NCBI GenBank assembly: GCA_964035775.1
Contig: OZ038314.1
Span: 4,621,275 to 4,685,274 of the forward strand
From: Osedax frankpressi
Lineage: Eukaryota; Annelida; Polychaeta; Sabellida; Siboglinidae
Reading direction: 5' to 3'
DNA length: 64,000 nt
Both the position numbers and the translations under genes were made by a program. Under the pieces are notes generated by a model, which was not told the DNA's origin, made no database searches, and saw nothing but the letters and a program-made list of their open reading frames with translations. This document shows, one piece after another, positions 1-15,030 of the stretch (positions within the stretch are counted from its first letter, which is position 1; every line of letters starts with the position of its first letter).

Positions 1-578
1 TTAAATAACTATAACTTAAATAACTATAACTTAAATAACTATAACTTAAATAACTATTAATTAAATAACTATAACTTAAATAACTATAACTTAAATAACT
101 ATAACTTAAATAACTATAACTTAAATAACTATAACTTAAATAACTATAACTTAAATAACTATAACTTAAATAACTATTAATTAAATAACTATAACTTAAA
201 TAACTATAACTTAAATAACTATAACTTAAATAACTATAACTTAAATAACTATAACTTAAATAACTATAACTTAAATAACTATAACTTAAATAACTATAAA
301 TTAAATAACTATAACTTAAATAACTATAACTTAAATAACTATAACTTAAATAACTATAACTTAAATAACTATAACTTAAATAACTATTAATTAAATAACT
401 ATAACTTAAATAACTATAACTTAAATAACTATAACTTAAATAACTATAACTTAAATAACTATAACTTAAATAACTATTAATTAAATAACTATAACTTAAA
501 TAACTATAACTTAAATAACTATAACTTAAATAACTATAACTTAAATAACTATAACTTAAATAACTATAACTTAAATAA

Positions 579-750
579 CCATAAATGAAAAAACTATAAA
601 TTAAATAACTATAACTTAAATAACTATAATTTAATAACTATAACTTAAATAACTATAACTTAACTAACGATAACTTAATTAACTCTAACTTAAATAACTA
701 TAAATTAAATAACTAAACTTAAATTACTATAACTTAAATTACTATTAATT
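579..750 (+). repeat. Marker block M1 (type copy; 14 C-arm copies)
   Basis: A 172-bp composite of variant units: it opens with CCATAAATGAAAAAAC, passes through TAACTAACGATAACTTAATT, and ends with ACTAAACTTAAATTAC and ACTATTAATT. C-arm copies start at 579, 1916, 4019, 5146, 6028, 6769, 7636, 15031, 15899, 16467, 17335, 18518, 31986 and 36309. The reverse complement of the opening core recurs throughout the G-arm. The last third (ACTAAACTTAAATTACTAT) also occurs alone, and after M2, several dozen times. The block is useful as a phase marker for larger repeats. No function is implied; the ATG inside it opens no long frame. Confidence 0.9.
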
Positions 751-1103
751 AAATAACTATAACTTAAATAACTATAACTTAAATAACTATAACTTAAATA
801 ACTATAAATTAAATAACTATAAATTAAATAACTATAACTTAAATAACTATAACTTAAATAACTATAACTTAAATAACTATAACTTAAAAAACTATAACTT
901 AAATAACTATTAATTAAATAACTATAACTTAAATAACTATAACTTAAATAACTATAACTTAAATAACTATAACTTAAATAACTATAACTTAAATAACTAT
1001 AAATTAAATAACTATAACTTAAATAACTTTAACTTAAATAACTATAACTTAAATAACTATAACTTAAATAACTATAACTTAAATAACTATAAATTAAATA
1101 ACT

Positions 1104-1225
1104 ATAAATTCAATAACTATAACTTATATAACTAAAATTTAAATAACTATAACTTAAATAACTATAACTTAAATAACGATAACTTAATTAACTATAACTT
1201 ATATAACTATAATTTAAATAATTAT
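1104..1225 (+). repeat. Marker block M7 (type copy; four copies)
   Basis: A composite containing AAATTCAATAAC, TTATATAACTAAAATTTAAA, AACGATAACTTAATTAAC and ATAATTTAAATAATTATAAC. Other copies lie near 3,386-3,510, 4,230-4,345 (lacking the AATTCAAT start) and 32,330-32,450. Each copy is followed about 70-170 bp later by a K array (1394, 3630, 4414 and 32606). The 32.3-kb copy lies 28 kb from the others, so a segment holding M7 plus a K array was moved or duplicated over distance. Confidence 0.8.
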
Positions 1226-1393
1226 AACTTAAATAACTATAACTTAAATAACTATAACTTAAATAACTATAACTTAAATAACTATAACTTAAATAACTAT
1301 AACTTAAATAACTATAACTTAAATAACTATAACTTAAATAACTATAACTTAAATAACTATAACTTAAATAACTATAATTTAAATAACTATAAT

Positions 1394-1603
1394 AACTATA
1401 AATTAAATAACTATAAATTAAATAACTATAAATTAAATAACTATAAATTAAATAACTATAAATTAAATAACTATAAATTAAATAACTATAAATTAAATAA
1501 CTATAAATTAAATAACTATAAATTAAATAACTATAAATTAAATAACTATAAATTAAATAACTATAAATTAAATAACTATAAATTAAATAACTATAAATTA
1601 AAT
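1394..1603 (+). repeat. K array, 14 units of AACTATAAATTAAAT; small K arrays
   Basis: A run of the ATAAA-type unit, entered through a phase-shifting ATAACTATAATAAC junction and left through AACTTAAATAAATATAATTT. Similar short arrays are at 3630-3749 (8 units), 4414-4593 (12 units, two with ATTT), near 6.4, 7.9, 8.6, 9.8, 10.6, 11.4, 11.9 and 12.7 kb, 13231-13350 (8 units), 14344-14478 (9 units) and 19124-19228 (7 units). Several around 8-13 kb end in an AACTATAAAGTAAAT unit. The shared entry and exit sequences show that these are one locus type, copied many times with different unit counts. Confidence 0.9.
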
Positions 1604-1707
1604 AACTATAACTTAAATAAATATAATTTAATAACTATAACTTAAATAACTATAACTTAAATAACTATAAATTAAATAACTATTAATTAAATAACTATAA
1701 CTTAAAT

Positions 1708-1838
1708 AAATATCACTTAAATAGCTATAATATAATAACTATAACTTAAATAACTAAAACTTGAATAATTATAATATAATAACTATAAATTAAATAAATA
1801 TATCTTAAATAACTATAACTTAAATAAATATTATATAA
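1708..1838 (+). repeat. Marker block M2 (type copy; 22 C-arm copies)
   Basis: About 131 bp made of variant and shortened units: AAATATCACTTAAATAGC, two ATAATATAATAAC steps, AAATATATCTTAAATAAC, and AAATATTATATAATAAC at the end. Starts: 1708, 3835, 4698, 8121, 8799, 9289, 9999, about 10836 (lacks the first unit), 11446, 12051, 12761, 13396, 14583, 19333, 23391, 24631, 26823, 27762, 29969, 31208, 33310 and 34933. It is usually followed within 30-60 bp by ACTAAACTTAAATTAC. The G-arm contains only one recognisable copy, inverted at 38,812-38,978. Confidence 0.9.
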
Positions 1839-4800
1839 TAACTATAACTTAAATAACTATAAATTAAATAACTAAACTTAAATTACTATAACTTAAATTA
1901 CTATTAATTAAATAACCATAAATGAAAAAACTATAAATTAAATAACTATAACTTAAATAACTATAATTTAATAACTATAACTTAAATAACTATAACTTAA
2001 CTAACGATAACTTAATTAACTATAACTTAAATAACTATAAATTAAATAACTAAACTTAAATTACTATAACTTAAATTACTATTAATTAAATAACTATAAC
2101 TTAAATAACTATAACTTAAATAACTATAACTTAAATAACTATAACTTAAATAACTATAAATTAAATAACTATAAATTAAATAACTATAACTTAAATAACT
2201 ATAACTTAAATAACTATAACTTAAATAACTATAACTTAAATAACTATAACTTAAATAACTATAACTTAAATAACTATTAATTAAATAACTATAACTTAAA
2301 TAACTATAACTTAAATAACTATAACTTAAATAACTATTAATTAAATAACTATAACTTAAATAACTATAACTTAAATAACTATAACTTAAATAACTATAAC
2401 TTAAATAACTATAACTTAAATAACTATAACTTAAATAACTATAACTTAAATAACTATAAATTAAATAACTATAACTTAAATAACTATAACTTAAATAACT
2501 ATAACTTAAATAACTATAACTTAAATAACTATAACTTAAATAACTATAACTTAAATAACTATTAATTAAATAACTATAACTTAAATAACTATAACTTAAA
2601 TAACTATAACTTAAATAACTATAACTTAAATAACTATAACTTAAATAACTATAACTTAAATAACTATAAATTAAATAACTAAACTTAAATTACTATAACT
2701 TAAATTACTATTAATTAAATAACTATAACTTAAATAACTATAACTTAAATAACTATAACTTAAATAACTATAACTTAAATAACTATAAATTAAATAACTA
2801 TAAATTAAATAACTATAACTTAAATAACTATAACTTAAATAACTATAACTTAAATAACTATAACTTAAATAACTATAACTTAAATAACTATAACTTAAAT
2901 AACTATTAATTAAATAACTATAACTTAAATAACTATAACTTAAATAACGATAACTTAAATAACTATAACTTAAATAACTATAACTTAAATAACTATAACT
3001 TAAATAACTATAACTTAAATAACTATAACTTAAATAACTATTAATTAAATAACTATAACTTAAATAACTATAACTTAAATAACTATAACTTAAATAACTA
3101 TAACTTAAATAACTATAACTTAAATAACTATGACTTAAATAACTATAACTTAAATAACTATAACTTAAATAACTATAACTTAAATAACTATTAATTAAAT
3201 AACTATAACTTAAATAACTATAACTTAAATAACTATAACTTAAATAACTATAACTTAAATAACTATAACTTAAATAACTATTAATTAAATATCTATAACT
3301 TAAATAACTATAACTTAAATAACTATAACTTAAATAACTATAACTTAAATAACTATAACTTAAATAACTATAACTTAAATAACTATAAATTCAATAACTA
3401 TAACTTATATAACTAAAATTTAAATAACTATAACTTAAATAACTATAACTTAAATAACGATAACTTAATTAACTATAACTTAGATAACTATAATTTAAAT
3501 AATTATAACTTAAATAACTATAACTTAAATAACTATAACTTAAATAACTATAACTTAAATAACTATAACTTAAATAACTATAACTTAAATAATTATAACT
3601 TAAATAACTATAATTTAAATAACTATAATAACTATAAATTAAATAACTATAAATTAAATAACTATAAATTAAATAACTATAAATTAAATAACTATAAATT
3701 AAATAACTATAAATTAAATAACTATAAATTAAATAACTATAAATTAAATAACTATAACTTAAATAACTATAACTTAAATAACTATCAATTAAATAACTAT
3801 TAATTAAATAACTATAACTTAAATAAATATCACTTAAATAGCTATAATATAATAACTATAACTTAAATAACTAAAACTTAAATAATTATAATATAATAAC
3901 TATAAATTAAATAAATATATCTTAAATAACTATAACTTAAATAAATATTATATAATGACTATAACTTAAATAACTATAACTTAAATAACTATAACTTAAA
4001 TAACTATAACTTAAATAACCATAAATGAAAAAACTATAAATTAAATAACTATAACTTAAATAACTATAATTTAATAACTATAACTTAAATAACTATAACT
4101 TAACTAACGATAACTTAATTAACTATAACTTAAATAACTATAAATTAAATAACTAAACTTAAATTACTATAACTTAAATTACTATTAATTAAATAACTAT
4201 AACTTAAATAACTATAACTTAAATAACTATAACTTATATAACTAAAATTTAAATAACTATAACTTAAATAACTATAACTTAAATAACGATAACTTAATTA
4301 ACTATAACTTATATAACTATAATTTAAATAATTATAACTTAAATAACTATAACTTAAATAACTATAACTTAAATAACTATAACTTAAATAACTATAATTT
4401 AAATAACTATAATAACTATAAATTAAATAACTATAAATTAAATAACTATAAATTAAATAACTATAAATTAAATAACTATAAATTAAATAACTATAAATTA
4501 AATAACTATAAATTAAATAACTATAAATTTAATAACTATAAATTTAATAACTATAAATTAAATAACTATAAATTAAATAACTATAAATTAAATAACTATA
4601 ACTTAAATAAATATAATTTAATAACTATAACTTAAATAACTATAACTTAAATAACTATAAATTAAATAACTATTAATTAAATAACTATAACTTAAATAAA
4701 TATCACTTAAATAGCTATAATATAATAACTATAACTTAAATAACTAAAACTTAAATAATTATAATATAATAACTATAAATTAAATAAATATATCTTAAAT

Positions 4801-7800
4801 AACTATAACTTAAATAAATATTATATAATAACTATAACTTAAATAACTATAACTTAAATAACTATAAATTAAATAACTAAACTTAAATTACTATAACTTA
4901 AATTACTATTAATTAAATAACTATAACTTAAATAACTATAACTTAAATAACTATAACTTAAATAACTATAACTTAAATAACTATAAATTAAATAACTATA
5001 AATTAAATAACTATAACTTAAATAACTATAACTTAAATAACTATAACTTAAATAACTATAACTTAAATAAATATAACTTAAATAACTATTAATTAAATAA
5101 CTATAACTATAATAACTATAACTTAAATAACTATAACTTAAATAACCATAAATGAAAAAACTATAAATTAAATAACTATAACTTAAATAACTATAATTTA
5201 ATAACTATAACTTAAATAACTATAACTTAACTAACGATAACTTAATTAACTATAACTTAAATAACTATAAATTAAATAACTAAACTTAAATTACTATAAC
5301 TTAAATTACTATTAATTAAATAACTATAACTTAAATAACTATAACTTAAATAACTATAACTTAAATAACTATAAATTAAATAACTATAAATTAAATAACT
5401 ATAACTTAAATAACTATAACTTAAATAACTATAACTTAAATAACTATAACTTAAATAACTATAACTTAAATAACTATAACTTAAATAACTATTAATTAAA
5501 TAACTATAACTTAAATAACTATAACTTAAATAACTATAACTTAAATAACTATTAATTAAATAACTATAACTTAAATAACTATAACTTAAATAACTATAAC
5601 TTAAATAACTATAACTTAAATAACTATAACTTAAATAACTATAACTTAAATAACTATAACTTAAATAACTATAAATTAAATAACTATAACTTAAATAACT
5701 ATAACTTAAATAACTATAACTTAAATAACTATAACTTAAATAACTATAACTTAAATAACTATAACTTAAATAACTATAACTTAAATAACTATTAATTAAA
5801 TAACTATAACTTAAATATCTATAACTTAAATAACTATAACTTAAATAACTATAACTTAAATAACTATAACTTAAATAACTATAACTTAAATAACTATTAA
5901 TTAAATAACTATAACTTAAATAACTATAACTTAAATAACTATAACTTAAATAACTATAACTTAAATAACTATAACTTAAATAACTATAACTTAAATAACT
6001 ATAATTTATATAACTATAATATAATAACCATAAATGAAAAAACTATAAATTAAATAACTATAACTTAAATAACTATAATTTAATAACTATAACTTAAATA
6101 ACTATAACTTAACTAACGATAACTTAATTAACTATAACTTAAATAACTATAAATTAAATAACTAAACTTAAATTACTATAACTTAAATTACTCTTAATTA
6201 AATAACTATAACTTAAATAACTATAACTTAAATAACTATAACTTAAATAACTATAACTTAAATAACTATTAATTAAATAACTATAACTTAAATAACTATA
6301 ACTTAAATAACTATAACTTAAATAACTATAACTTAAATAACTATAACTTAAATAACTATAACTTAAATAACTATAACTTAAATAACTATAACTTAAATAA
6401 CTATAATTTAAATAACTATAATAACTATAAATTAAATAACTATAAATTAAATAACTATAAATTAAATAACTATAACTTAAATAACTATAAATTAAATAAC
6501 TAAACTTAAATTACTATAACTTAAATTACTATTAATTAAATAACTATAACTTAAATAACTATAACTTAAATAACTATAACTTAAATAACTATAACTTAAA
6601 TAACTATAAATTAAATAACTATAAATTAAATAACTATAACTTAAATAACTATAACTTAAATAACTATAACTTAAATAACTATAACTTAAATAACTATAAC
6701 TTAAATAACTATTAATTAAATAACTATAACTTAAATAACTATAACTTAAATAACTATAACTTAAATAACCATAAATGAAAAAACTATAAATTAAATAACT
6801 ATAACTTAAATAACTATAATTTAATAACTATAACTTAAATAACTATAACTTAACTAACGATAACTTAATTAACTATAACTTAAATAACTATAAATTAAAT
6901 AACTAAACTTAAATTACTATAACTTAAATTACTATTAATTAAATAACTATAACTTAAATAACTATAACTTAAATAACTATAACTTAAATAACTATAAATT
7001 AAATAACTATAAATTAAATAACTATAACTTAAATAACTATAACTTAAATAACTATAACTTAAATAACTATAACTTAAATAACTATAACTTAAATAACTAT
7101 AACTTAAATAACTATTAATTAAATAACTATAACTTAAATAACTATAACTTAAATAACTATAACTTAAATAACTATTAATTAAATAACTATAACTTAAATA
7201 ACTATAACTTAAATAACTATAACTTAAATAACTATAACTTAAATAACTATAACTTAAATAACTATAACTTAAATAACTATAACTTAAATAACTATAACTT
7301 AAATAACTAAAAATTAAATAACTATAACTTAAATAACTATAACTTAAATAACTATAACTTAAATAACTATAACTTAAATAACTATAACTTAAATAACTAT
7401 TAATTAAATAACTATAACTTAAATAACTATAACTTAAATAACTATAACTTAAATAACTATAACTTAAATAACTATAACTTAAATAACTATAACTTAAATA
7501 ACTATTAATTAAATAACTATAACTTAAATAACTATAACTTAAATAACTATAACTTAAATAACTATAACTTAAATAACTATAACTTAAATAACTATAACTT
7601 AAATAACTATAATTTATATAACTATAATATAATAACCATAAATGAAAAAAACTATAAATTAAATAACTATAACTTAAATAACTATAATTTAATAACTATA
7701 ACTTAAATAACTATAACTTAACTAACGATAACTTAATTAACTATAACTTAAATAACTATAAATTAAATAACTAAACTTAAATTACTATAACTTAAATTAC

Positions 7801-8120
7801 TATTAATTAAATAACTATAACTTAAATAACTATAACTTAAATAACTATAACTTAAATAACTATAACTTAAATAACTATAATTTAAATAACTATAATAACT
7901 ATAAATTAAATAACTATAAATTAAATAACTATAAATTAAATAACTATAAATTAAATAACTATAAATTAAATAACTATAAATTAAATAACTATAAAGTAAA
8001 TAACTATAAATTAAATAACTATAACTTAAATAAATATAATTTAATAACTATAACTTAAATAACTATAACTTAAATAACTATAAATTAAATAACTATTAAT
8101 TAAATAACTATAACTTAAAT

Positions 8121-11100
8121 AAATATCACTTAAATAGCTATAATATAATAACTATAACTTAAATAACTAAAACTTAAATAATTATAATATAATAACTATA
8201 AATTAAATAAATATATCTTAAATAACTATAACTTAAATAAATATTATATAATAACTATAACTTAAATAAATATTATATAATAACTATAACTTAAATAACT
8301 ATAACTTAAATAACTATAAATTAAATAACTAAACTTAAATTACTATAACTTAAATTACTATTAATTAAATAACTATAACTTAAATAACTATAACTTAAAT
8401 AACTATAACTTAAATAACTATAACTTAAATAACTATTAATTAAATAACTATAACTTAAATAACTATAATTTAAATAACTATAACTTAAATAACTATAACT
8501 TAAATAACTATAACTTAAATAACTATAACTTAAATAACTATAACTTAAATAACTATAATTTAAATAACTATAATAACTATAAATTAAATAACTATAAATT
8601 AAATAACTATAAATTAAATAACTATAAATTAAATAACTATAAATTAAATAACTATAAATTAAATAACTATAAAGTAAATAACTATAAATTAAATAACTAT
8701 AACTTAAATAAATATAATTTAATAACTATAACTTAAATAACTATAACTTAAATAACTATAAATTAAATAACTATTAATTAAATAACTATAACTTAAATAA
8801 ATATCACTTAAATAGCTATAATATAATAACTATAACTTAAATAACTAAAACTTAAATAATTATAATATAATAACTATAAATTAAATAAATATATCTTAAA
8901 TAACTATAACTTAAATAAATATTATATAATAACTATAACTTAAATAACTATAACTTAAATAACTATAAATTAAATAACTAAACTTAAATTACTATAACTT
9001 AAATTACTATTAATTAAATAACTATAACTTAAATAACTATAACTTAAATAACTATAACTTAAATAACTATAACTTAAATAACTATAACTTAAATAACTAT
9101 AAATTAAATAACTATAAATTAAATAACTATAACTTAAATAACTATAACTTAAATAACTATAACTTAAATAACTATAACTTAAATAACTATAACTTAAATA
9201 ACTATAACTTAAATAACTATAAATTAAATAACTAAACTTAAATTACTATAACTTAAATTACTATTAATTAAATAACTATAACTTAAATAAATATCACTTA
9301 AATAGCTATAATATAATAACTATAACTTAAATAACTAAAACTTAAATAATTATAATATAATAACTATAAATTAAATAAATATATCTTAAATAACTATAAC
9401 TTAAATAAATATTATATAATAACTATAACTTAAATAACTATAACTTAAATAACTATAAATTAAATAACTAAACTTAAATTACTATAACTTAAATTACTAT
9501 TAATTAAATAACTATAACTTAAATAACTATAACTTAAATAACTATAACTTAAATAACTATAACTTAAATAACTATAACTTAAATAACTATAAATTAAATA
9601 ACTATAAATTAAATAACTATAACTTAAATAACTATAAATTAAATAACTATAACTTAAATAACTATAACTTAAATAACTATAACTTAAATAACTATAACTT
9701 AAATAACTATAACTTAAATAACTATAACTTAAATAACTATAACTTAAATAACTATAACTTAAATAACTATAACTTAAATAACTATAATTTAAATAACTAT
9801 AATAACTATAAATTAAATAACTATAAATTAAATAACTATAAATTAAATAACTATAAATTAAATAACTATAAATTAAATAACTATAAATTAAATAACTATA
9901 AATTAAATAACTATAAATTAAATAACTATAAATTAAGTAACTATAAATTAAATAACTATAAAGTAAATAACTATTAATTAAATAACTATAACTTAAATAA
10001 ATATCACTTAAATAGCTATAATATAATAACTATAACTTAAATAACTAAAACTTAAATAATTATAATATAATAACTATAAATTAAATAAATATATCTTAAA
10101 TAACTATAACTTAAATAAATATTATATAATAACTATAACTTAAATAACTATAACTTAAATAACTATAAATTAAATAACTAAACTTAAATTACTATAACTT
10201 AAATTACTATTAATTAAATAACTATAACTTAAATAACTATAACTTAAATAACTATAACTTAAATAACTATAACTTAAATAACTATAACTTAAATAACTAT
10301 AAATTAAATAACTATAAATTAAATAACTATAACTTAAATAACTATAACTTAAATAACTATAACTTAAATAACTATAATTTAAATAACTATAACTTAAATA
10401 ACTATACATTAAATAACTAAACTTAAATTACTATAACTTAAATTACTATTAATTAAATAACTATAATTTAAATAACTATAACTTAAATAACTATAACTTA
10501 AATAACTATAACTTAAATAACTTTAAATTAAATAACTATAAATTAAATAACTATAACTTAAATAACTATAACTTAAATAACTATAATTTAAATAACTATA
10601 ATAACTATAAATTAAATAACTATAAATTAAATAACTATAAATTAAATAACTATAAATTAAATAACTATAAATTAAATAACTATAAATTAAATAACTATAA
10701 ATTAAATAACTATAAAGTAAATAACTATAAATTAAATAACTATAACTTAAATAAATATAATTTAATAACTATAACTTAAATAACTATAACTTAAATAACT
10801 ATAAATTAAATAACTATTAATTAAATAACTATAACTTAAATAGCTATAATATAATAACTATAACTTAAATAACTAAAACTTAAATAATTATAATATAATA
10901 ACTATAAATTAAATAAATATATCTTAAATAACTATAACTTAAATAAATATTATATAATAACTATAACTTAAATAAATATTATATAATAACTATAACTTAA
11001 ATAACTATAACTTAAATAACTATAAATTAAATAACTAAACTTAAATTACTATAACTTAAATTACTATTAATTAAATAACTATAACTTAAATAACTATAAC

Positions 11101-14100
11101 TTAAATAACTATAACTTAAATAACTATAACTTAAATAACTATTAATTAAATAACTATAACTTAAATAACTATAACTTAAATAACTATAACTTAAATAACT
11201 ATAACTTAAATAACTATAACTTAAATAACTATAACTTAAATAACTATAACTTAAATAACTATAACTTAAATAACTATAACTTAAATAACTATAACTTAAA
11301 TAACTATAACTTAAATAACTATAACTTAAATAACTATAACTTAAATAACTATAATTTAAATAACTATAATAACTATAAATTAAATAACTATAAATTAAAT
11401 AACTATAAATTAAATAACTATAAATTAAATAACTATAACTTAAATAAATATCACTTAAATAGCTATAATATAATAACTATAACTTAAATAACTAAAACTT
11501 AAATAATTATAATATAATAACTATAAATTAAATAAATATATCTTAAATAACTATAACTTAAATAAATATTATATAATAACTATAACTTAAATAACTATAA
11601 CTTAAATAACTATAAATTAAATAACTAAACTTAAATTACTATAACTTAAATTACTATTAATTAAATAACTATAACTTAAATAACTATAACTTAAATAACT
11701 ATAACTTAAATAACTATAACTTAAATAACTATAACTTAAATAACTATAAATTAAATAACTATAAATTAAATAACTATAACTTAAATAACTATTAATTAAA
11801 TAACTATAACTTAAATAACTATAACTTAAATAACTATAACTTAAATAACTATAACTTAAATAACTATAACTTAAATAACTATAACTTAAATAACTATAAC
11901 TTAAATAACTATAATTTAAATAACTATAATAACTATAAATTAAATAACTATAAATTAAATAACTATAAATTAAATAACTATAAATTAAATAACTATAAAT
12001 TAAATAACTATAAAGTAAATAACTATTAATTAAATAACTATAACTTAAATAAATATCACTTAAATAGCTATAATATAATAACTATAACTTAAATAACTAA
12101 AACTTAAATAATTATAATATAATAACTATAAATTAAATAGATATATCTTAAATAACTATAACTTAAATAAATATTATATAATAACTATAACTTAAATAAC
12201 TATAACTTAAATAACTATAAATTAAATAACTAAACTTAAATTACTATAACTTAAATTACTATTAATTAAATAACTATAACTTAAATAACTATAACTTAAA
12301 TAACTATAACTTAAATAACTATAACTTAAATAACTATAACTTAAATAACTATAAATTAAATAACTATAAATTAAATAACTATAACTTAAATAACTATAAC
12401 TTAAATAACTATAACTTAAATAACTATAACTTAAATAACTATAACTTAAATAACTATAACTTAAATAACTATTAATTAAATAACTATAACTTAAATAACT
12501 ATAACTTAAATAACTATAACTTAAATAACTATAACTTAAATAACTATAACTTAAATAACTATAACTTAAATAACTATAACTTAAATAACTATAACTTAAA
12601 TAACTATAACTTAAATAACTATAACTTAAATAACTATAACTTAAATAACTATAACTTAAATAACTATAATTTAAATAACTATAATAACTATAAATTAAAT
12701 AACTATAAATTAAATAACTATAAATTAAATAACTATAAATTAAATAACTATAACTTAAATAAATATCACTTAAATAGCTATAATATAATAACTATAACTT
12801 AAATAACTAAAACTTAAATAATTATAATATAATAACTATAAATTAAATAAATATATCTTAAATAACTATAACTTAAATAAATATTATATAATAACTATAA
12901 CTTAAATAACTATAAATTAAATAACTAAACTTAAATTACTATAACTTAAATTACTATTAATTAAATAACTATAACTTAAATAACTATAACTTAAATAACT
13001 ATAACTTAAATAACTATAACTTAAATAACTATAACTTAAATAACTATAAATTAAATAACTATAAATTAAATAACCTTAACTTAAATAACTATTAATTAAA
13101 TAACTATAACTTAAATAACTATAACTTAAATAACTATAACTTAAATAACTATAACTTAAATAACTATAACTTAAATAACTATAACTTAAATAACTATAAC
13201 TTAAATAACTATAATTTAAATAACTATAATAACTATAAATTAAATAACTATAAATTAAATAACTATAAATTAAATAACTATAAATTAAATAACTATAAAT
13301 TAAATAACTATAAATTAAATAACTATAAATTAAATAACTATAAATTAAATAACTATAAAGTAAATAACTATTAATTAAATAACTATAACTTAAATAAATA
13401 TCACTTAAATAGCTATAATATAATAACTATAACTTAAATAACTAAAACTTAAATAATTATAATATAATAACTATAAATTAAATAAATATATCTTAAATAA
13501 CTATAACTTAAATAAATATTATATAATAACTATAACTTAAATAACTATAACTTAAATAACTATAAATTAAATAACTAAACTTAAATTACTATAACTTAAA
13601 TTACTATTAATTAAATAACTATAACTTAAATAACTATAACTTAAATAACTATAACTTAAATAACTATAACTTAAATAACTATAAATAAAATAACTATAAA
13701 TTAAATAACTATAACTTAAATAACTATAACTTAAATAACTATAACTTAAATAACTATAATTTAAATAACTATAACTTAAATAACTATAAATTAAATAACT
13801 AAACTTAAATTACTATAACTTAAATTACTATTAATTAAATAACTATAACTTAAATAACTATAACTTAAATAACTATAACTTAAATAACTATAACTTAAAT
13901 AACTTTAAATTAAATAACTATAAATTAAATAACTATAACTTAAATAACTATAACTTAAATAACTATAACTTAAATAACTATAACTTAAATAACTATAACT
14001 TAAATAACTATAACTTAAATAACTATTAATTAAATAACTATAACTTAAATAACTATAACTTAAATAACTATAACTTAAATAACTATAAATTAAATAACTA

Positions 14101-14760
14101 AACTTAAATTACTATAACTTAATTTACTATTAATTAAATAACTATAACTTAAATAACTATAACTTAAATAACTATAACTTAAATAACTATAACTTAAATA
14201 ACTTTAAATTAAATAACTATAAATTAAATAACTATAACTTAAATAACTATAACTTAAATAACTATAACTTAAATAACTATAACTTAAATAACTATAACTT
14301 AAATAACTATAACTTAAATAACTATAATTTAAATAACTATAATAACTATAAATTAAATAACTATAAATTAAATAACTATAAATTAAATAACTATAAATTA
14401 AATAACTATAAATTAAATAACTATAAATTAAATAACTATAAATTAAATAACTATAAATTAAATAACTATAAATTAAATAACTATAACTTAAATAAATATA
14501 ATTTAATAACTATAACTTAAATAACTATAACTTAAATAACTATAAATTAAATAACTATTAATTAAATAACTATAACTTAAATAAATATCACTTAAATAGC
14601 TATAATATAATAACTATAACTTAAATAACTAAAACTTAAATAATTATAATATAATAACTATAAATTAAATAAATATATCTTAAATAACTATAACTTAAAT
14701 AAATATTATATAATAACTATAACTTAAATAACTATAACTTAAATAACTATAAATTAAATA
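8121..14760 (+). repeat. M2-anchored higher-order repeat, ten copies
   Basis: Ten M2 blocks (8121, 8799, 9289, 9999, about 10836, 11446, 12051, 12761, 13396, 14583) repeat with spacings of 490 to about 1,190 bp. The spacing 710 bp occurs twice (9289 to 9999 and 12051 to 12761). A full repeat reads M2, ACTAAACTTAAATTAC block, canonical units, K array, then the next M2. Some copies lack the K array or carry an additional ACTAAACTTAAATTAC segment. No M1 block occurs in this stretch, so it is distinct from both neighbours. No coding potential is seen. Confidence 0.85.
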
Positions 14761-15030
14761 ACTAAACATAAATTACTATAACTTAAATTACTATTAATTA
14801 AATAACTATAACTTAAATAACTATAACTTAAATAACTATAACTTAAATAACTATAACTTAAATAACTATAAATTAAATAACTATAAATTAAATAACTATA
14901 ACTTAAATAACTATAACTTAAATAACTATAACTTAAATAACTATAACTTAAATAACTATAACTTAAATAACTATTAATTAAATAACTATAACTTAAATAA
15001 CTATAACTTAAATAACTATAACTTAAATAA

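Larger units (their letters stand above)
1..8120 (+). repeat. Mixed C-arm region, irregular M1/M2/M7 order
   Basis: Canonical runs are interrupted by seven M1 blocks (starting 579, 1916, 4019, 5146, 6028, 6769, 7636), three M2 blocks (1708, 3835, 4698), three M7 blocks (near 1104, 3386, 4230) and K arrays at 1394-1603, 3630-3749 and 4414-4593. The blocks do not follow a single fixed period, unlike the regions further right. This suggests older or more reshuffled repeats. At 6,001 and 7,609 the M1 block carries an extra upstream flank (AATTTATATAACTATAAT) that is otherwise typical of the G-arm copies. Nothing gene-like is present. Confidence 0.85.
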